Positions 33,812 to 40,659 of a stretch of DNA of 40,659 bases are shown piece by piece (the first letter of the stretch is position 1; every line of letters starts with the position of its first letter). A program made the position numbers and the translations under genes. The stretch comes from an uncultured Alphaproteobacteria bacterium. GTDB lineage: Bacteria; Pseudomonadota; Alphaproteobacteria; Rhizobiales; Aestuariivirgaceae. The notes beneath the pieces were generated by a model. It did no database searches. It was not told the DNA's origin and was given only the letters and a program-made list of their open reading frames with translations. The DNA lies in assembly GCA_937873445.1 (NCBI GenBank), contig CALMWF010000001.1, positions 1 through 40,659 on the forward strand, given 5' to 3'.

Positions 33812-35200
33812 TCAGCACTCCACCACATTGACGGCAAGGCCGCCGGTTGAGGTTTCCTTGTAGCGGGCACTCATGTCGAGGCCGGTCTGGCGCATGGTCT
33901 CGATGCAGCTGTCCAGCGGCACGAAATGGGTGCCGTCGCCGCGCAGGGCAAGCGACGCTGCCGCCACCGCCTTCACCGCGCCAAAGGCATTGCGCTCGAT
34001 GCACGGCACCTGCACAAGGCCCCCCACCGGATCGCAGGTCATGCCCAGATGATGCTCAAGGGCGATTTCGGCGGCGTTCTCCACCTGCTCATTGCTGCCG
34101 CCCAGGGCCGCGCACAATCCTGCCGCCGCCATGGCCGAGGCCGAGCCCACCTCGCCCTGGCAGCCCACCTCGGCACCCGAGATGGAGGCATTGTGTTTAA
34201 TGATGGTGCCAATGGCCGACGAGGCCAGCAGAAAGGTGCGCACCCCGTCCTGATCCGCCCCCTGGCAATGATCGAGATAGTAGCGGATGACGGCGGGCAC
34301 CACGCCCGCAGCCCCATTGGTGGGCGCGGTCACCACCTTGCCGCCGGCGGCATTCTCCTCGTTCACCGCCATGGCATAAACGCCGATCCAGTCCATCACC
34401 TGATGAGCGCTGATGGCATTGTGGCCGCGCTCGGCCAGCAGCTTGTCGAGAATGTCGGCGGCCCGCCGCTTGACCTTGAGGCCGCCGGGCAATTGGCCGC
34501 GCCGGGCCAGACCACGCTTCATGCAGCTGTCCATCTCGTGCCAGATGCGGTCAAGCTTCTGCGTCAGGGCATCGCCGTAGCGCGTCCATTCATTGGCGCG
34601 CCGCATCTGGGCAATGGAAAGGCCGCTCTCCCGCCCCATGCGCAGCATGTCCGCAGCATTGACAAAGGGAAAGGGCACCGGCCGGTGGCGGGGGGCCTCC
34701 ACCGCCTCGGGTGATACGGCCTCGGCGTGTTCGCCCTCGGACTGGACAAATCCTCCGCCCACGGAATAATAATTCTTGCGGTCAATTTCCTTGCCCGCCG
34801 CATCATCCACATAGAAGATCATGCCATTGGCATGGCCCGGCAACGGCGGACCGAAATCAAAGTGAATGTCGGTTGCGGGGTTGAAGCCCAGCCGCGTTCC
34901 CGCCGGGGTTTCAACCCACTGGCGCTGCGCCACCTCGGCCAGAAGGATGTCCACCCGGTCGGGGTCGATGTCCTCGGGCGTTTCACCAGCCAGCCCCAGA
35001 ATGATGGCGCGGTCAGTGCCATGGCCCTTGCCGGTGAAGGCGAGCGAGCCATGCAGGCTCACCCTGATCCGGGCCAGGCCGGAAAACTGCTCGCGGTCGA
35101 GCCGGTTGAGATAGCGCCGTGCCGCCACCATCGGTCCCACCGTGTGGGACGAGGACGGGCCGATGCCGATTTTGAACAGTTCGAAGACGGACAGGAACAT
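33812..35200 (-). CDS. sdaA: L-serine ammonia-lyase (single-chain, iron-sulfur)
   Basis: A 462-residue enzyme that deaminates L-serine to pyruvate. The N-terminal beta domain starts [20 protein letters not shown], the family hallmark, and the C-terminal alpha domain supplies the [4Fe-4S] cysteines in [20 protein letters not shown] and in [20 protein letters not shown]. The length is that of the E. coli SdaA/SdaB type. The start at the Met of MFLSVFE was selected; longer versions add a non-conserved segment. It faces a 324-bp non-coding gap. Confidence 0.95.
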   Translation of the reverse strand: MFLSVFELFKIGIGPSSSHTVGPMVAARRYLNRLDREQFSGLARIRVSLHGSLAFTGKGHGTDRAIILGLAGETPEDIDPDRVDILLAEVAQRQWVETPAGTRLGFNPATDIHFDFGPPLPGHANGMIFYVDDAAGKEIDRKNYYSVGGGFVQSEGEHAEAVSPEAVEAPRHRPVPFPFVNAADMLRMGRESGLSIAQMRRANEWTRYGDALTQKLDRIWHEMDSCMKRGLARRGQLPGGLKVKRRAADILDKLLAERGHNAISAHQVMDWIGVYAMAVNEENAAGGKVVTAPTNGAAGVVPAVIRYYLDHCQGADQDGVRTFLLASSAIGTIIKHNASISGAEVGCQGEVGSASAMAAAGLCAALGGSNEQVENAAEIALEHHLGMTCDPVGGLVQVPCIERNAFGAVKAVAAASLALRGDGTHFVPLDSCIETMRQTGLDMSARYKETSTGGLAVNVVEC

Positions 35201-35524
35201 GACAGCGACATCAGCAGGTTTGACAGTGGCCCACATGGCCGCCAGCACCGCAAACTGGCATAAATCCGTCATCGAGCAAGGGCAAAGCGGGGCATCCCCA
35301 AGGTGCAATGCAGCATGACGCGCCCCGCCTGGCCTGCTAGTGTTGTGGTTTCGAAGTTTGCGCCATTATTGAGGTCGGCACCGGAGGCGAACTTCGGAAC
35401 CGAGACGATGCGTGAAACCAATAACAAGCGCGCGTCCCCCTGATCCATAAATTCGCCATCGGGTGGGCATCGGGAACGTGCGAATTGATGAATCGGGACA
35501 CGAGCAAGGGGCCGGGTAGATTTC
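35201..35524. other. Non-coding gap between divergent sdaA and EamA genes
   Basis: No gene is supported in these 324 bp. Two inverted repeats are visible: CGAAGTTTGC/GCGAACTTCG at 35352-35361 and 35387-35396 (one mismatch, 25-bp spacing), and AATTCGC/GCGAATT at 35450-35456 and 35480-35486 (perfect, 23-bp spacing). ATCGGG occurs three times between 35458 and 35496. An 11-codon frame begins at 35408 but lacks a ribosome-binding site. The gap must hold the promoters of both genes; I cannot place them with confidence. Confidence 0.6.
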
Positions 35525-36385
35525 ATGTTTGCCGTATTGCTGGGCCTTGCGGCCGCCACCTGCTGGTCCATCCATGACCTGTTCACCGGCCGCATGACGC
35601 GGCTTCTCGGCCCCGTGGCTTCGGCCTTTGTGGTCATGCTGGTGGGGGCGGCGCTGCTTCTCCCCATCGTTTTGTGGCGCGGTGCGCTGTGGCAGGCGGA
35701 TGGCGCAGCCCTGCGACTTTCTCTCGCCCTCGGGGTGGCCTATGCGCTCGGCATGGCGGCCCTGTTCCGGGCCTTTCATCTGGCGCCCGTTTCCGTGGTG
35801 GGGCCGCTGACGGCGGGCTATCCCGCCCTGGTGGTGATGTGGGGTGTGGCCCATGGCCTGGTGCCTTCGGCCCTGCAATGGGCGGCCGTGGCCCTCACCA
35901 TTGCGGGCGCCATCATCGTCGGCCGCCTTGCCCATCAGGAGGATGAGGGCGCCACCCTTGACCCCGCCAAAATGCCGGAGGTGGCGCTCGCCTGCCTCAT
36001 CGCCAGTGTCAGCTTTGCGGCCGCCGTGGTGCTGGGGCAGAAGGCGGCGGTGGCCATGGGCGAGTTCGAGGCCACCTTCATCTCGCGTTTTTCCGCCGCC
36101 CTGTGCCTGCTGCCGTTTCTGGAAACCGGGATTGCCGAGTTGCGCCGTGTCACCCGCCTGCCACCCGGCGTGTTCATCATGGCGGCTTTTGATGTGGCGG
36201 CCCTCACCATGGTCAATGCCGCAGGCCATCTGCCGGGCAAGGAATATGCCGCCATGGGCATTTCCGCCTATGGCGCCATTGCCGTGCTGCTGGCCATGGT
36301 GTTTCTGGGTGAGCGCGTGGCCCGCGGCCAGTGGCTGGGCATCGCCATGATTGTGGCCGGGGTCACGGCCCTGGCCATGCCCTGA
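35525..36385 (+). CDS. EamA/DMT-family transporter
   Basis: A 286-residue inner-membrane protein with about ten hydrophobic helices arranged as two five-helix repeats, the plan of the drug/metabolite transporter superfamily. The first repeat begins MFAVLLGLAAATCWSIHDLF, and both repeats end in the usual GAxxxxxGE-like region (MVFLGERVARGQWLGIAM in the second). The cargo cannot be deduced; family members export amino acids, nucleobases or drugs. It is a single gene, divergent from sdaA and convergent with polA. Confidence 0.88.
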   Translation: MFAVLLGLAAATCWSIHDLFTGRMTRLLGPVASAFVVMLVGAALLLPIVLWRGALWQADGAALRLSLALGVAYALGMAALFRAFHLAPVSVVGPLTAGYPALVVMWGVAHGLVPSALQWAAVALTIAGAIIVGRLAHQEDEGATLDPAKMPEVALACLIASVSFAAAVVLGQKAAVAMGEFEATFISRFSAALCLLPFLETGIAELRRVTRLPPGVFIMAAFDVAALTMVNAAGHLPGKEYAAMGISAYGAIAVLLAMVFLGERVARGQWLGIAMIVAGVTALAMP

Positions 36386-36392
36386 TCCATCA

Positions 36393-36419
36393 CCCCGGGG
36401 CGTTGCAAACCATCCGGGG
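36393..36419. terminator. Short hairpin between convergent EamA and polA genes
   Basis: CCCCGG (36393-36398) and CCGGGG (36414-36419) pair around 15 bases in the 46-bp gap. There is no T-run on either strand, so its terminator role is uncertain. Confidence 0.3.
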
Positions 36420-36431
36420 GATCGGCGAGAC

Positions 36432-39341
36432 TTAGTGCGCCTCGTCCCAGTTCTGGGCGGCGCGGGCATCCACCTGCAGCGGCACGGTGAGCCTGACCGC
36501 CGGTTCGGCCGCCTTTTCCATGATGTCCTTGATGATGGGAAGCGATGCCTCAACGTCCTTGTCCGGCGCCTCGAACACCAGTTCGTCATGGACCTGCAGC
36601 AGCATGCTGGTGCCCAGCCCCTGGGCTTGCAGCGCCGGAACCATGCGCACCATGGCGCGCCGGATGATGTCGGCGGCAGACCCCTGGATGGGAGCGTTTA
36701 TGGCGGCCCGCTCGGCGTTGGAACGTTCGGAGGCGTTGGGCGACTTCACCTTGGGGAAGTGGCAGCGCCGCCCGAAGATGGTTTCCACATAGCCCACCTC
36801 ATGCACCTGTTTCTTCATCGCCTCCATGTAGTCGCGGATGCCGGGAAAGCGCTGGAAATAGGTCTTGATATACTGGCCCGCCTCCTCGCGGCTGATGCCA
36901 AGCTGGTTGGCCAGGCCGAAGGCCGAAATGCCATAGACAATGCCGAAATTGATGGCCTTGGCGCGCCGCCGCACGGCAGGGTCCATGCCCTTGACCGGCA
37001 CATTGAACATTTCGCTCGCCGTCATGGCGTGAATGTCGAGCCCCTCGGCAAAGGCCTTCTTCAATTGCGCAATGTCAGCCACATGGGCCAGCACGCGCAG
37101 TTCAATCTGGCTGTAATCGGCCGAAATCAGCTTGGCCCCCGCTGGCGCCACAAAGGCCCGGCGGATTTCGCGGCCCTCATCGGTGCGGATGGGAATGACC
37201 TGCAGATTGGGCTCGGTGGACGAAAGCCGCCCGGTGGTGGTGGAGGCCATGGCATAGCTGGTGTGCACCCGGCCCGTCTCGCGGTTGATGTAGCCGGGCA
37301 GCGCATCGGTGTAATTGGTGGCAAGCTTGTTCCACATGCGCCACTCCAGCGCCTTCTGCGCCACCGCCACGCCCTGGCCCGCCAGGTCCTCCAGCACCTC
37401 GGCATCGGTGCTCCACTGGCCGGTGGCGGTCTTGCGCCCGCCGGGAAGGGCCATCCGGTCAAACAGAATGTCCGCCAATTGCTTGGCCGAGCCCGGATTG
37501 AATTTCTCCCCCGCCAGCCGGAACAGATCATCCTCCACCCCCGCCTGCTTCTGGGCGAAGATTGAGGAGAGCCGCGCCAGAACCTGCCGGTCCACCATCA
37601 CCCCGGCAAATTCCATCTCCACCAGCGGTGCGATGAGCGCGCGCTCCAGCGTTTCATAAACAGTGACCTTGCCCAGGGCCTGAACCCGCGGGCGCAGCGC
37701 CAGCGCCAGGCGAAGCGCAATATCGGCATCTTCACCATAAAGGGCTGCCGCCTCGGCAATGGCCAGCGTGGCCGGGGTCAGCGCATTCTTGCCCTGACCA
37801 AGCACATCCTTGTCCTTCTTCGGGCGGTGGCCCAGATGCCGCTCCGACAGATCGTCAAGACCATGACCGGTGAGGTTGGACTCGATGACATAGGACAGAA
37901 GCATGGCATCGTCATAACCCGCGAGCGCAATGCCGCGCCGCTTCAGCAACAGCTTGTCGAACTTGATGGTGTGGCCGATCTTCAGCACCGGTCCTTCCAG
38001 CAGGGGCTTCAGCAGGGCCAGAGCGGTCGCTTCCGACAACTGGTCTTGGGCCCGCTCGCCGCCAAACAATCCATCGCCACGGGCGCGGTGATTGAGCGGC
38101 AGATAGAAGGCCTCACCGGGGGTGATGGCAAAACCAATGCCCACCAGTTCCGCCGTCATGGCGTCGATGGACGAGGCAATGCTGGTCATGGCCAGGTGGC
38201 CCGCCAGCTCGGCCCTGTCGGCAAGCTGGGCGAGATCCGCAGCGCTCGCCAGAACCGTGACATCCTTGCCGAAGGCCATTGCCCGCAGATCAGCGGGTGC
38301 ATCGGGCGCTTCCGCCCGGCTGCGCGCAGCGGGCTTTGGCGCGCGCGGCGGCTGGCCGGGTGCTGGCGGTGCCGCCCCGCCCTCCGGCGGCCAGAATTTC
38401 ACCGGCACGCTGATGGCCTCAATGGCACCGGCATCGGCATCAAGGGCGGCGGCAATCTTCTTGGTAACGCTGACAAACTCCATCGCCTTGAGAAAGCCCA
38501 GAAGTGCTGAGGCGCGGGGTTCCGCCACCTTCAGCGCGTCGAAATCCGGCAGGTCCGGCACCGCATCGTCCAGCGTCACCAGGCGTTTGGACAGGCGCGC
38601 CGCCTCGGCATGGGCGATCAGATTTTCGCGCCGCTTCTGCTGCTTGATTTCGCCAGCGCGCCCCAGCAGCGTTTCCAGATCGCCATAGTGGCTGATGAGT
38701 TCCGCCCCGGTCTTGAGGCCAATGCCCGGCACCCCCGGCACATTGTCGATGGAGTCACCCGCCAGAGCCTGCACATCAACAACCCGGTCCGGCGCCACGC
38801 CGAACTTCTCCTTCACCTCGGCAAAGCCGCTTTCCTTGTCTTTCATGGTGTCAAGAAGCCGCACCCGCTCCGACACCAGCTGCATCAGATCCTTGTCCGA
38901 GGTGACGATGCGCACCGTCGCGCCATCGCGTTCGGCGGCGCGGGCATAGGTGGCAATGATGTCGTCGGCCTCAAACCCCGGTTTTTCAATGCAGGCCACG
39001 TTGAAGGCGCGGGTGGCCTCGCGGATCAGGCCGAATTGCGGGCGCAGGTCGTCCGGCGGTTCGCTGCGGTTGGCCTTGTAGTCGGGATAGATGTCATTGC
39101 GGAAGGTGTGGGCCGAATGGTCAAACACCACGGCCATGTGGGTGGGCCGCGTGTCGCGTCCCGTTTCCGACAGGAGCTTCCACAGCATGTTGACAAAGCC
39201 CTGCACCGCGCCCACCGGCACCCCGTCACTCTTGCGGGTAAGCGGCGGCAAGGCGTGATAGGCGCGGAAGATAAAGCCCGATCCGTCAATCAGATAGAGG
39301 TGGGACTGGGCGTCAAGCCTGGCTTGGTTGTTTGCGGTCAT
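36432..39341 (-). CDS. polA: DNA polymerase I with degenerate proofreading site
   Basis: A 969-residue repair polymerase. The 5'-nuclease domain (about 1-300) begins LYLIDGSGFIFRAYHALPPL. A Pro/Ala-rich linker follows near 325-360. The 3'-5' exonuclease-fold domain lies at about 370-560, but its DxE motif is lost: E. coli FDTETDSLD corresponds to MTSIASSID (385-393), so Asp355 and Glu357 become Thr386 and Ile388, while the later KFDK and YGEDAD elements are kept. The polymerase domain is intact: motif A LISADYSQIELRVLAHV, motif B RRAKAINFGIVYGISAFGLA and motif C LLQVHDELVFE. The gene likely has full polymerase and 5'-nuclease activity but no proofreading. The start overlaps the upstream acyltransferase by 29 bases. 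Confidence 0.96.
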   Translation of the reverse strand: MTANNQARLDAQSHLYLIDGSGFIFRAYHALPPLTRKSDGVPVGAVQGFVNMLWKLLSETGRDTRPTHMAVVFDHSAHTFRNDIYPDYKANRSEPPDDLRPQFGLIREATRAFNVACIEKPGFEADDIIATYARAAERDGATVRIVTSDKDLMQLVSERVRLLDTMKDKESGFAEVKEKFGVAPDRVVDVQALAGDSIDNVPGVPGIGLKTGAELISHYGDLETLLGRAGEIKQQKRRENLIAHAEAARLSKRLVTLDDAVPDLPDFDALKVAEPRASALLGFLKAMEFVSVTKKIAAALDADAGAIEAISVPVKFWPPEGGAAPPAPGQPPRAPKPAARSRAEAPDAPADLRAMAFGKDVTVLASAADLAQLADRAELAGHLAMTSIASSIDAMTAELVGIGFAITPGEAFYLPLNHRARGDGLFGGERAQDQLSEATALALLKPLLEGPVLKIGHTIKFDKLLLKRRGIALAGYDDAMLLSYVIESNLTGHGLDDLSERHLGHRPKKDKDVLGQGKNALTPATLAIAEAAALYGEDADIALRLALALRPRVQALGKVTVYETLERALIAPLVEMEFAGVMVDRQVLARLSSIFAQKQAGVEDDLFRLAGEKFNPGSAKQLADILFDRMALPGGRKTATGQWSTDAEVLEDLAGQGVAVAQKALEWRMWNKLATNYTDALPGYINRETGRVHTSYAMASTTTGRLSSTEPNLQVIPIRTDEGREIRRAFVAPAGAKLISADYSQIELRVLAHVADIAQLKKAFAEGLDIHAMTASEMFNVPVKGMDPAVRRRAKAINFGIVYGISAFGLANQLGISREEAGQYIKTYFQRFPGIRDYMEAMKKQVHEVGYVETIFGRRCHFPKVKSPNASERSNAERAAINAPIQGSAADIIRRAMVRMVPALQAQGLGTSMLLQVHDELVFEAPDKDVEASLPIIKDIMEKAAEPAVRLTVPLQVDARAAQNWDEAH

Positions 39342-40392
39342 GAGGCCGACTATGCCATTCCCCGTCGCGGGGCGCCAGCTTTGCCCAGTTGGGCCGCTTG
39401 AACAGGAATGACAATCGCGTGTCCTTCACGGCGCGGTGCAGCACAACCGGCCCCGCCACCCCCGCCAGCGTCACCAAGAGCGAGACCATGCCGGTGTCGG
39501 CCATGATGTTGAAGCGCAGCAGCAGCGTCCGCGCCGCCGCCATGAACAGGAAGAAGGCCAGATAGACGACGATGGAATTGGCCCCGAGATAGTTGAGAAC
39601 CGGTGCCGCAACGCTGCGCGTAAGCAGCACCGAGGTGGCGATGACCGCAAGCGCGCCGATGAAGCCCAGCACAAGCGAGACGCCAGGGTCTTTGGAATGG
39701 CCGCTCACCACGGCGAAATATTCAAAGACGCCCCAGACCACGAGGCCCGCCAGCAATGCGGCAGGCTTAAGCGCGGCGAAGCGTTCGGCCAGCCCGAAGA
39801 TGCGCGGCGCCAGCCAGTAGCCCGCGTAGAAATAGACAAACTTGGCCAGAAACTCGTCAACAAGCAGCCAGCCCGTGGTGGCATCATGGGTGACCATGGC
39901 GGCGTGGAGCATTTCCATGGCCGCGCCGGCGGCGAAGATGAGCAGTGGCGGCAGGGGTTTGGTCAGCTTGGCCACCACGAAGAAAACGGCCAGCAGATAG
40001 ATGAACCACAGCGTGCCGAAGGGTTCCACAAGGCCCAGGGCGTAGTTGATCAGAAGCCCCGCACCGCCCTGCGCCTGATAGATGCCATAGCCCTTGGTCA
40101 GAAACTGGATGGTCATCCACAGCACATAGAAATAGGCAAAATGCACAACCTTCTTGTCGAGATAGTCGCGCCACGGCCGATTGATGCGTGCGGCAAGGAA
40201 CAGGCCGGAAATCATGAAGAAATCGGGCATGCGAAAGGGTCTGGCCCACTCGACAAAGTGGTTGAGCCAGGACGGGTGCCCCACCGCCTTCTCCACCCCC
40301 AGGGTGGAATGCATCATCACCACCAGAATGATGCAGATACCCTTGGCGATATCAACCCAGGTGACGCGGGGCCTAGAAGTCACTGCAGTCAT
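39313..40392 (-). CDS. Membrane acyltransferase (Acyltransferase_3 family)
   Basis: A 359-residue polytopic inner-membrane protein with about ten hydrophobic helices. It starts with TWVDIAKGICIILVVMMHST, the family's first helix with the proposed catalytic His28, and has RMPDFFMISGLFLAARINRP, the second conserved loop with an Arg. Related proteins O-acylate surface polysaccharides or modify glucans (OpgC/NodX/OafA types); the acceptor here is unknown. The C-terminal 30 residues are charged and cytoplasmic. It overlaps polA by 29 bases on the same strand, so polA may be expressed partly from its promoter. Confidence 0.87.
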   Translation of the reverse strand: MTAVTSRPRVTWVDIAKGICIILVVMMHSTLGVEKAVGHPSWLNHFVEWARPFRMPDFFMISGLFLAARINRPWRDYLDKKVVHFAYFYVLWMTIQFLTKGYGIYQAQGGAGLLINYALGLVEPFGTLWFIYLLAVFFVVAKLTKPLPPLLIFAAGAAMEMLHAAMVTHDATTGWLLVDEFLAKFVYFYAGYWLAPRIFGLAERFAALKPAALLAGLVVWGVFEYFAVVSGHSKDPGVSLVLGFIGALAVIATSVLLTRSVAAPVLNYLGANSIVVYLAFFLFMAAARTLLLRFNIMADTGMVSLLVTLAGVAGPVVLHRAVKDTRLSFLFKRPNWAKLAPRDGEWHSRPHDRKQPSQA

Positions 40393-40541
40393 TCTTCGTC
40401 CTGTAATGGGCCGATCTCTCGGCTCTTTCGGGGGTTAGAGCAAGCGCCGTGCCAATGCAATCCGGCCCTGGGGCTCAGGTCAGTCCCGGCGCTGGTCGCC
40501 AGGGCCCGGTGGGGTCGCTGCGGAGGCAGTGGAGACGCCGG

Positions 40542-40570
40542 TTGCCGTGAGGCCGCCGGGAGGTTATAGG
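40542..40570 (+). promoter_or_regulatory. Promoter of tRNA-Arg(CCG)
   Basis: TTGCCG (40542-40547) and TATAGG (40565-40570) are spaced 17 bp and end 8 bp before the tRNA 5' end, the expected place for a tRNA promoter. Confidence 0.55.
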
Positions 40571-40578
40571 GGGTCCGG

Positions 40579-40622
40579 GCACCCGTAGCTCAGATGGATA
40601 GAGTGCTGCCCTCCGAAGGCAA
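40579..40622 (+). tRNA. tRNA-Arg (anticodon CCG), 5' part only
   Basis: The acceptor 5' strand GCACCCG, the D arm GCTC-AGATGGATA-GAGT and the anticodon arm CTGCC-CTCCGAA-GGCA are clear, with anticodon CCG. After position 42 the sequence no longer fits a tRNA: the last stem pair is C-A, and the following 37 bases to the window end contain no T arm (no GGTTCGAA-like element) and no acceptor 3' strand CGGGTGC, although a complete tRNA would have fitted. The gene is therefore broken or displaced at this point, or the assembly is wrong at the edge. Confidence 0.7.
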
Positions 40623-40659
40623 ACGCAAGCTCTTTCTGCTGATTGAGGGTGGCGAAAAA

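Noticed and set aside
35201-35308. N-terminal extension of SdaA by 36 residues
   Set aside because: The family starts at FLSVFELF; the added part is not conserved-looking and lies in the promoter gap.
35408-35443. 11-codon leader peptide upstream of the EamA gene
   Set aside because: No ribosome-binding site and no run of a single amino acid codon; a chance frame is as likely.
36351-37565. 404-codon open frame opposite the polymerase domain of polA
   Set aside because: Antisense shadow; the polA frame on the other strand has all catalytic motifs.
39436-40569. 377-codon open frame opposite the acyltransferase
   Set aside because: Its composition (His, Gln, Arg, Gly) is that of a complement of a hydrophobic membrane protein; no domain seen.
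40579-40659. Group I intron in the tRNA-Arg
   Set aside because: Known bacterial tRNA introns interrupt the anticodon loop; here the loop and both strands of its stem are contiguous, and divergence starts after them.

Overview
The window is GC-rich, densely packed chromosomal DNA of an alphaproteobacterium, most likely of the Hyphomicrobiales (Rhizobiales). Pointers are the choXWV choline transporter, the rnd-lptC-lptA-lptB-rpoN-hpf-ptsN block, an Hsp20 gene coupled to a DUF1150 gene, a BA14K-type secreted protein, a short RNase D without HRDC domain and an FzlA-like glutathione S-transferase fold protein beside uppP and queG. I see no phage, transposon, CRISPR array or recognised defence cluster inside the window. 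About forty protein genes are supported, plus one complete tRNA-Leu(CAG) and the 5' half of a tRNA-Arg(CCG) at the right edge.

Layout. 1-4.3 kb: end of an unknown gene, a Gfo/Idh/MocA oxidoreductase (-), then choX-choW-choV (+). 4.3-12.7 kb (-): one long operon reading bmp-type binding protein, ABC ATPase, two permeases, cdd, punA, deoA, deoB; it imports nucleosides and breaks them down to bases and pentose phosphate, and nearly all its genes overlap or touch. 12.9-13.7 kb (+): hsp20-DUF1150 behind a heat-shock (RpoH-type) promoter. 13.7-19.4 kb (-): tRNA-Leu, rnd, lptC, lptA, lptB, rpoN, hpf, ptsN, i.e. LPS transport, sigma-54, ribosome hibernation and the nitrogen PTS. 19.5-24.1 kb: NDUFA9-like protein (+), uppP (-), fzlA-like and queG (+), an alpha/beta hydrolase (-). 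24.3-33.2 kb (+): infC, a PepSY protein with a two-component system, rpmI, rplT, pheS, pheT, pgi. 33.2-35.2 kb (-): BA14K/glycine-zipper protein and sdaA. 35.5-40.4 kb: EamA transporter (+), polA and a membrane acyltransferase (-). The window then ends in the tRNA-Arg fragment.

Most of this is core metabolism and information processing. The points most worth a second look are: a DNA polymerase I whose 3'-5' exonuclease domain has lost the Asp and Glu of its DxE metal-binding motif; the translation cluster infC/rpmI/rplT split by a PepSY-response regulator-histidine kinase cassette whose PepSY protein carries an Asp/His-rich tract; a -24/-12 sigma-54-type promoter directly upstream of rpoN itself; and the tRNA-Arg that loses its tRNA sequence right after the anticodon arm, a classic integration site position. 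No clear new system stands out; these are local oddities in an otherwise ordinary region.
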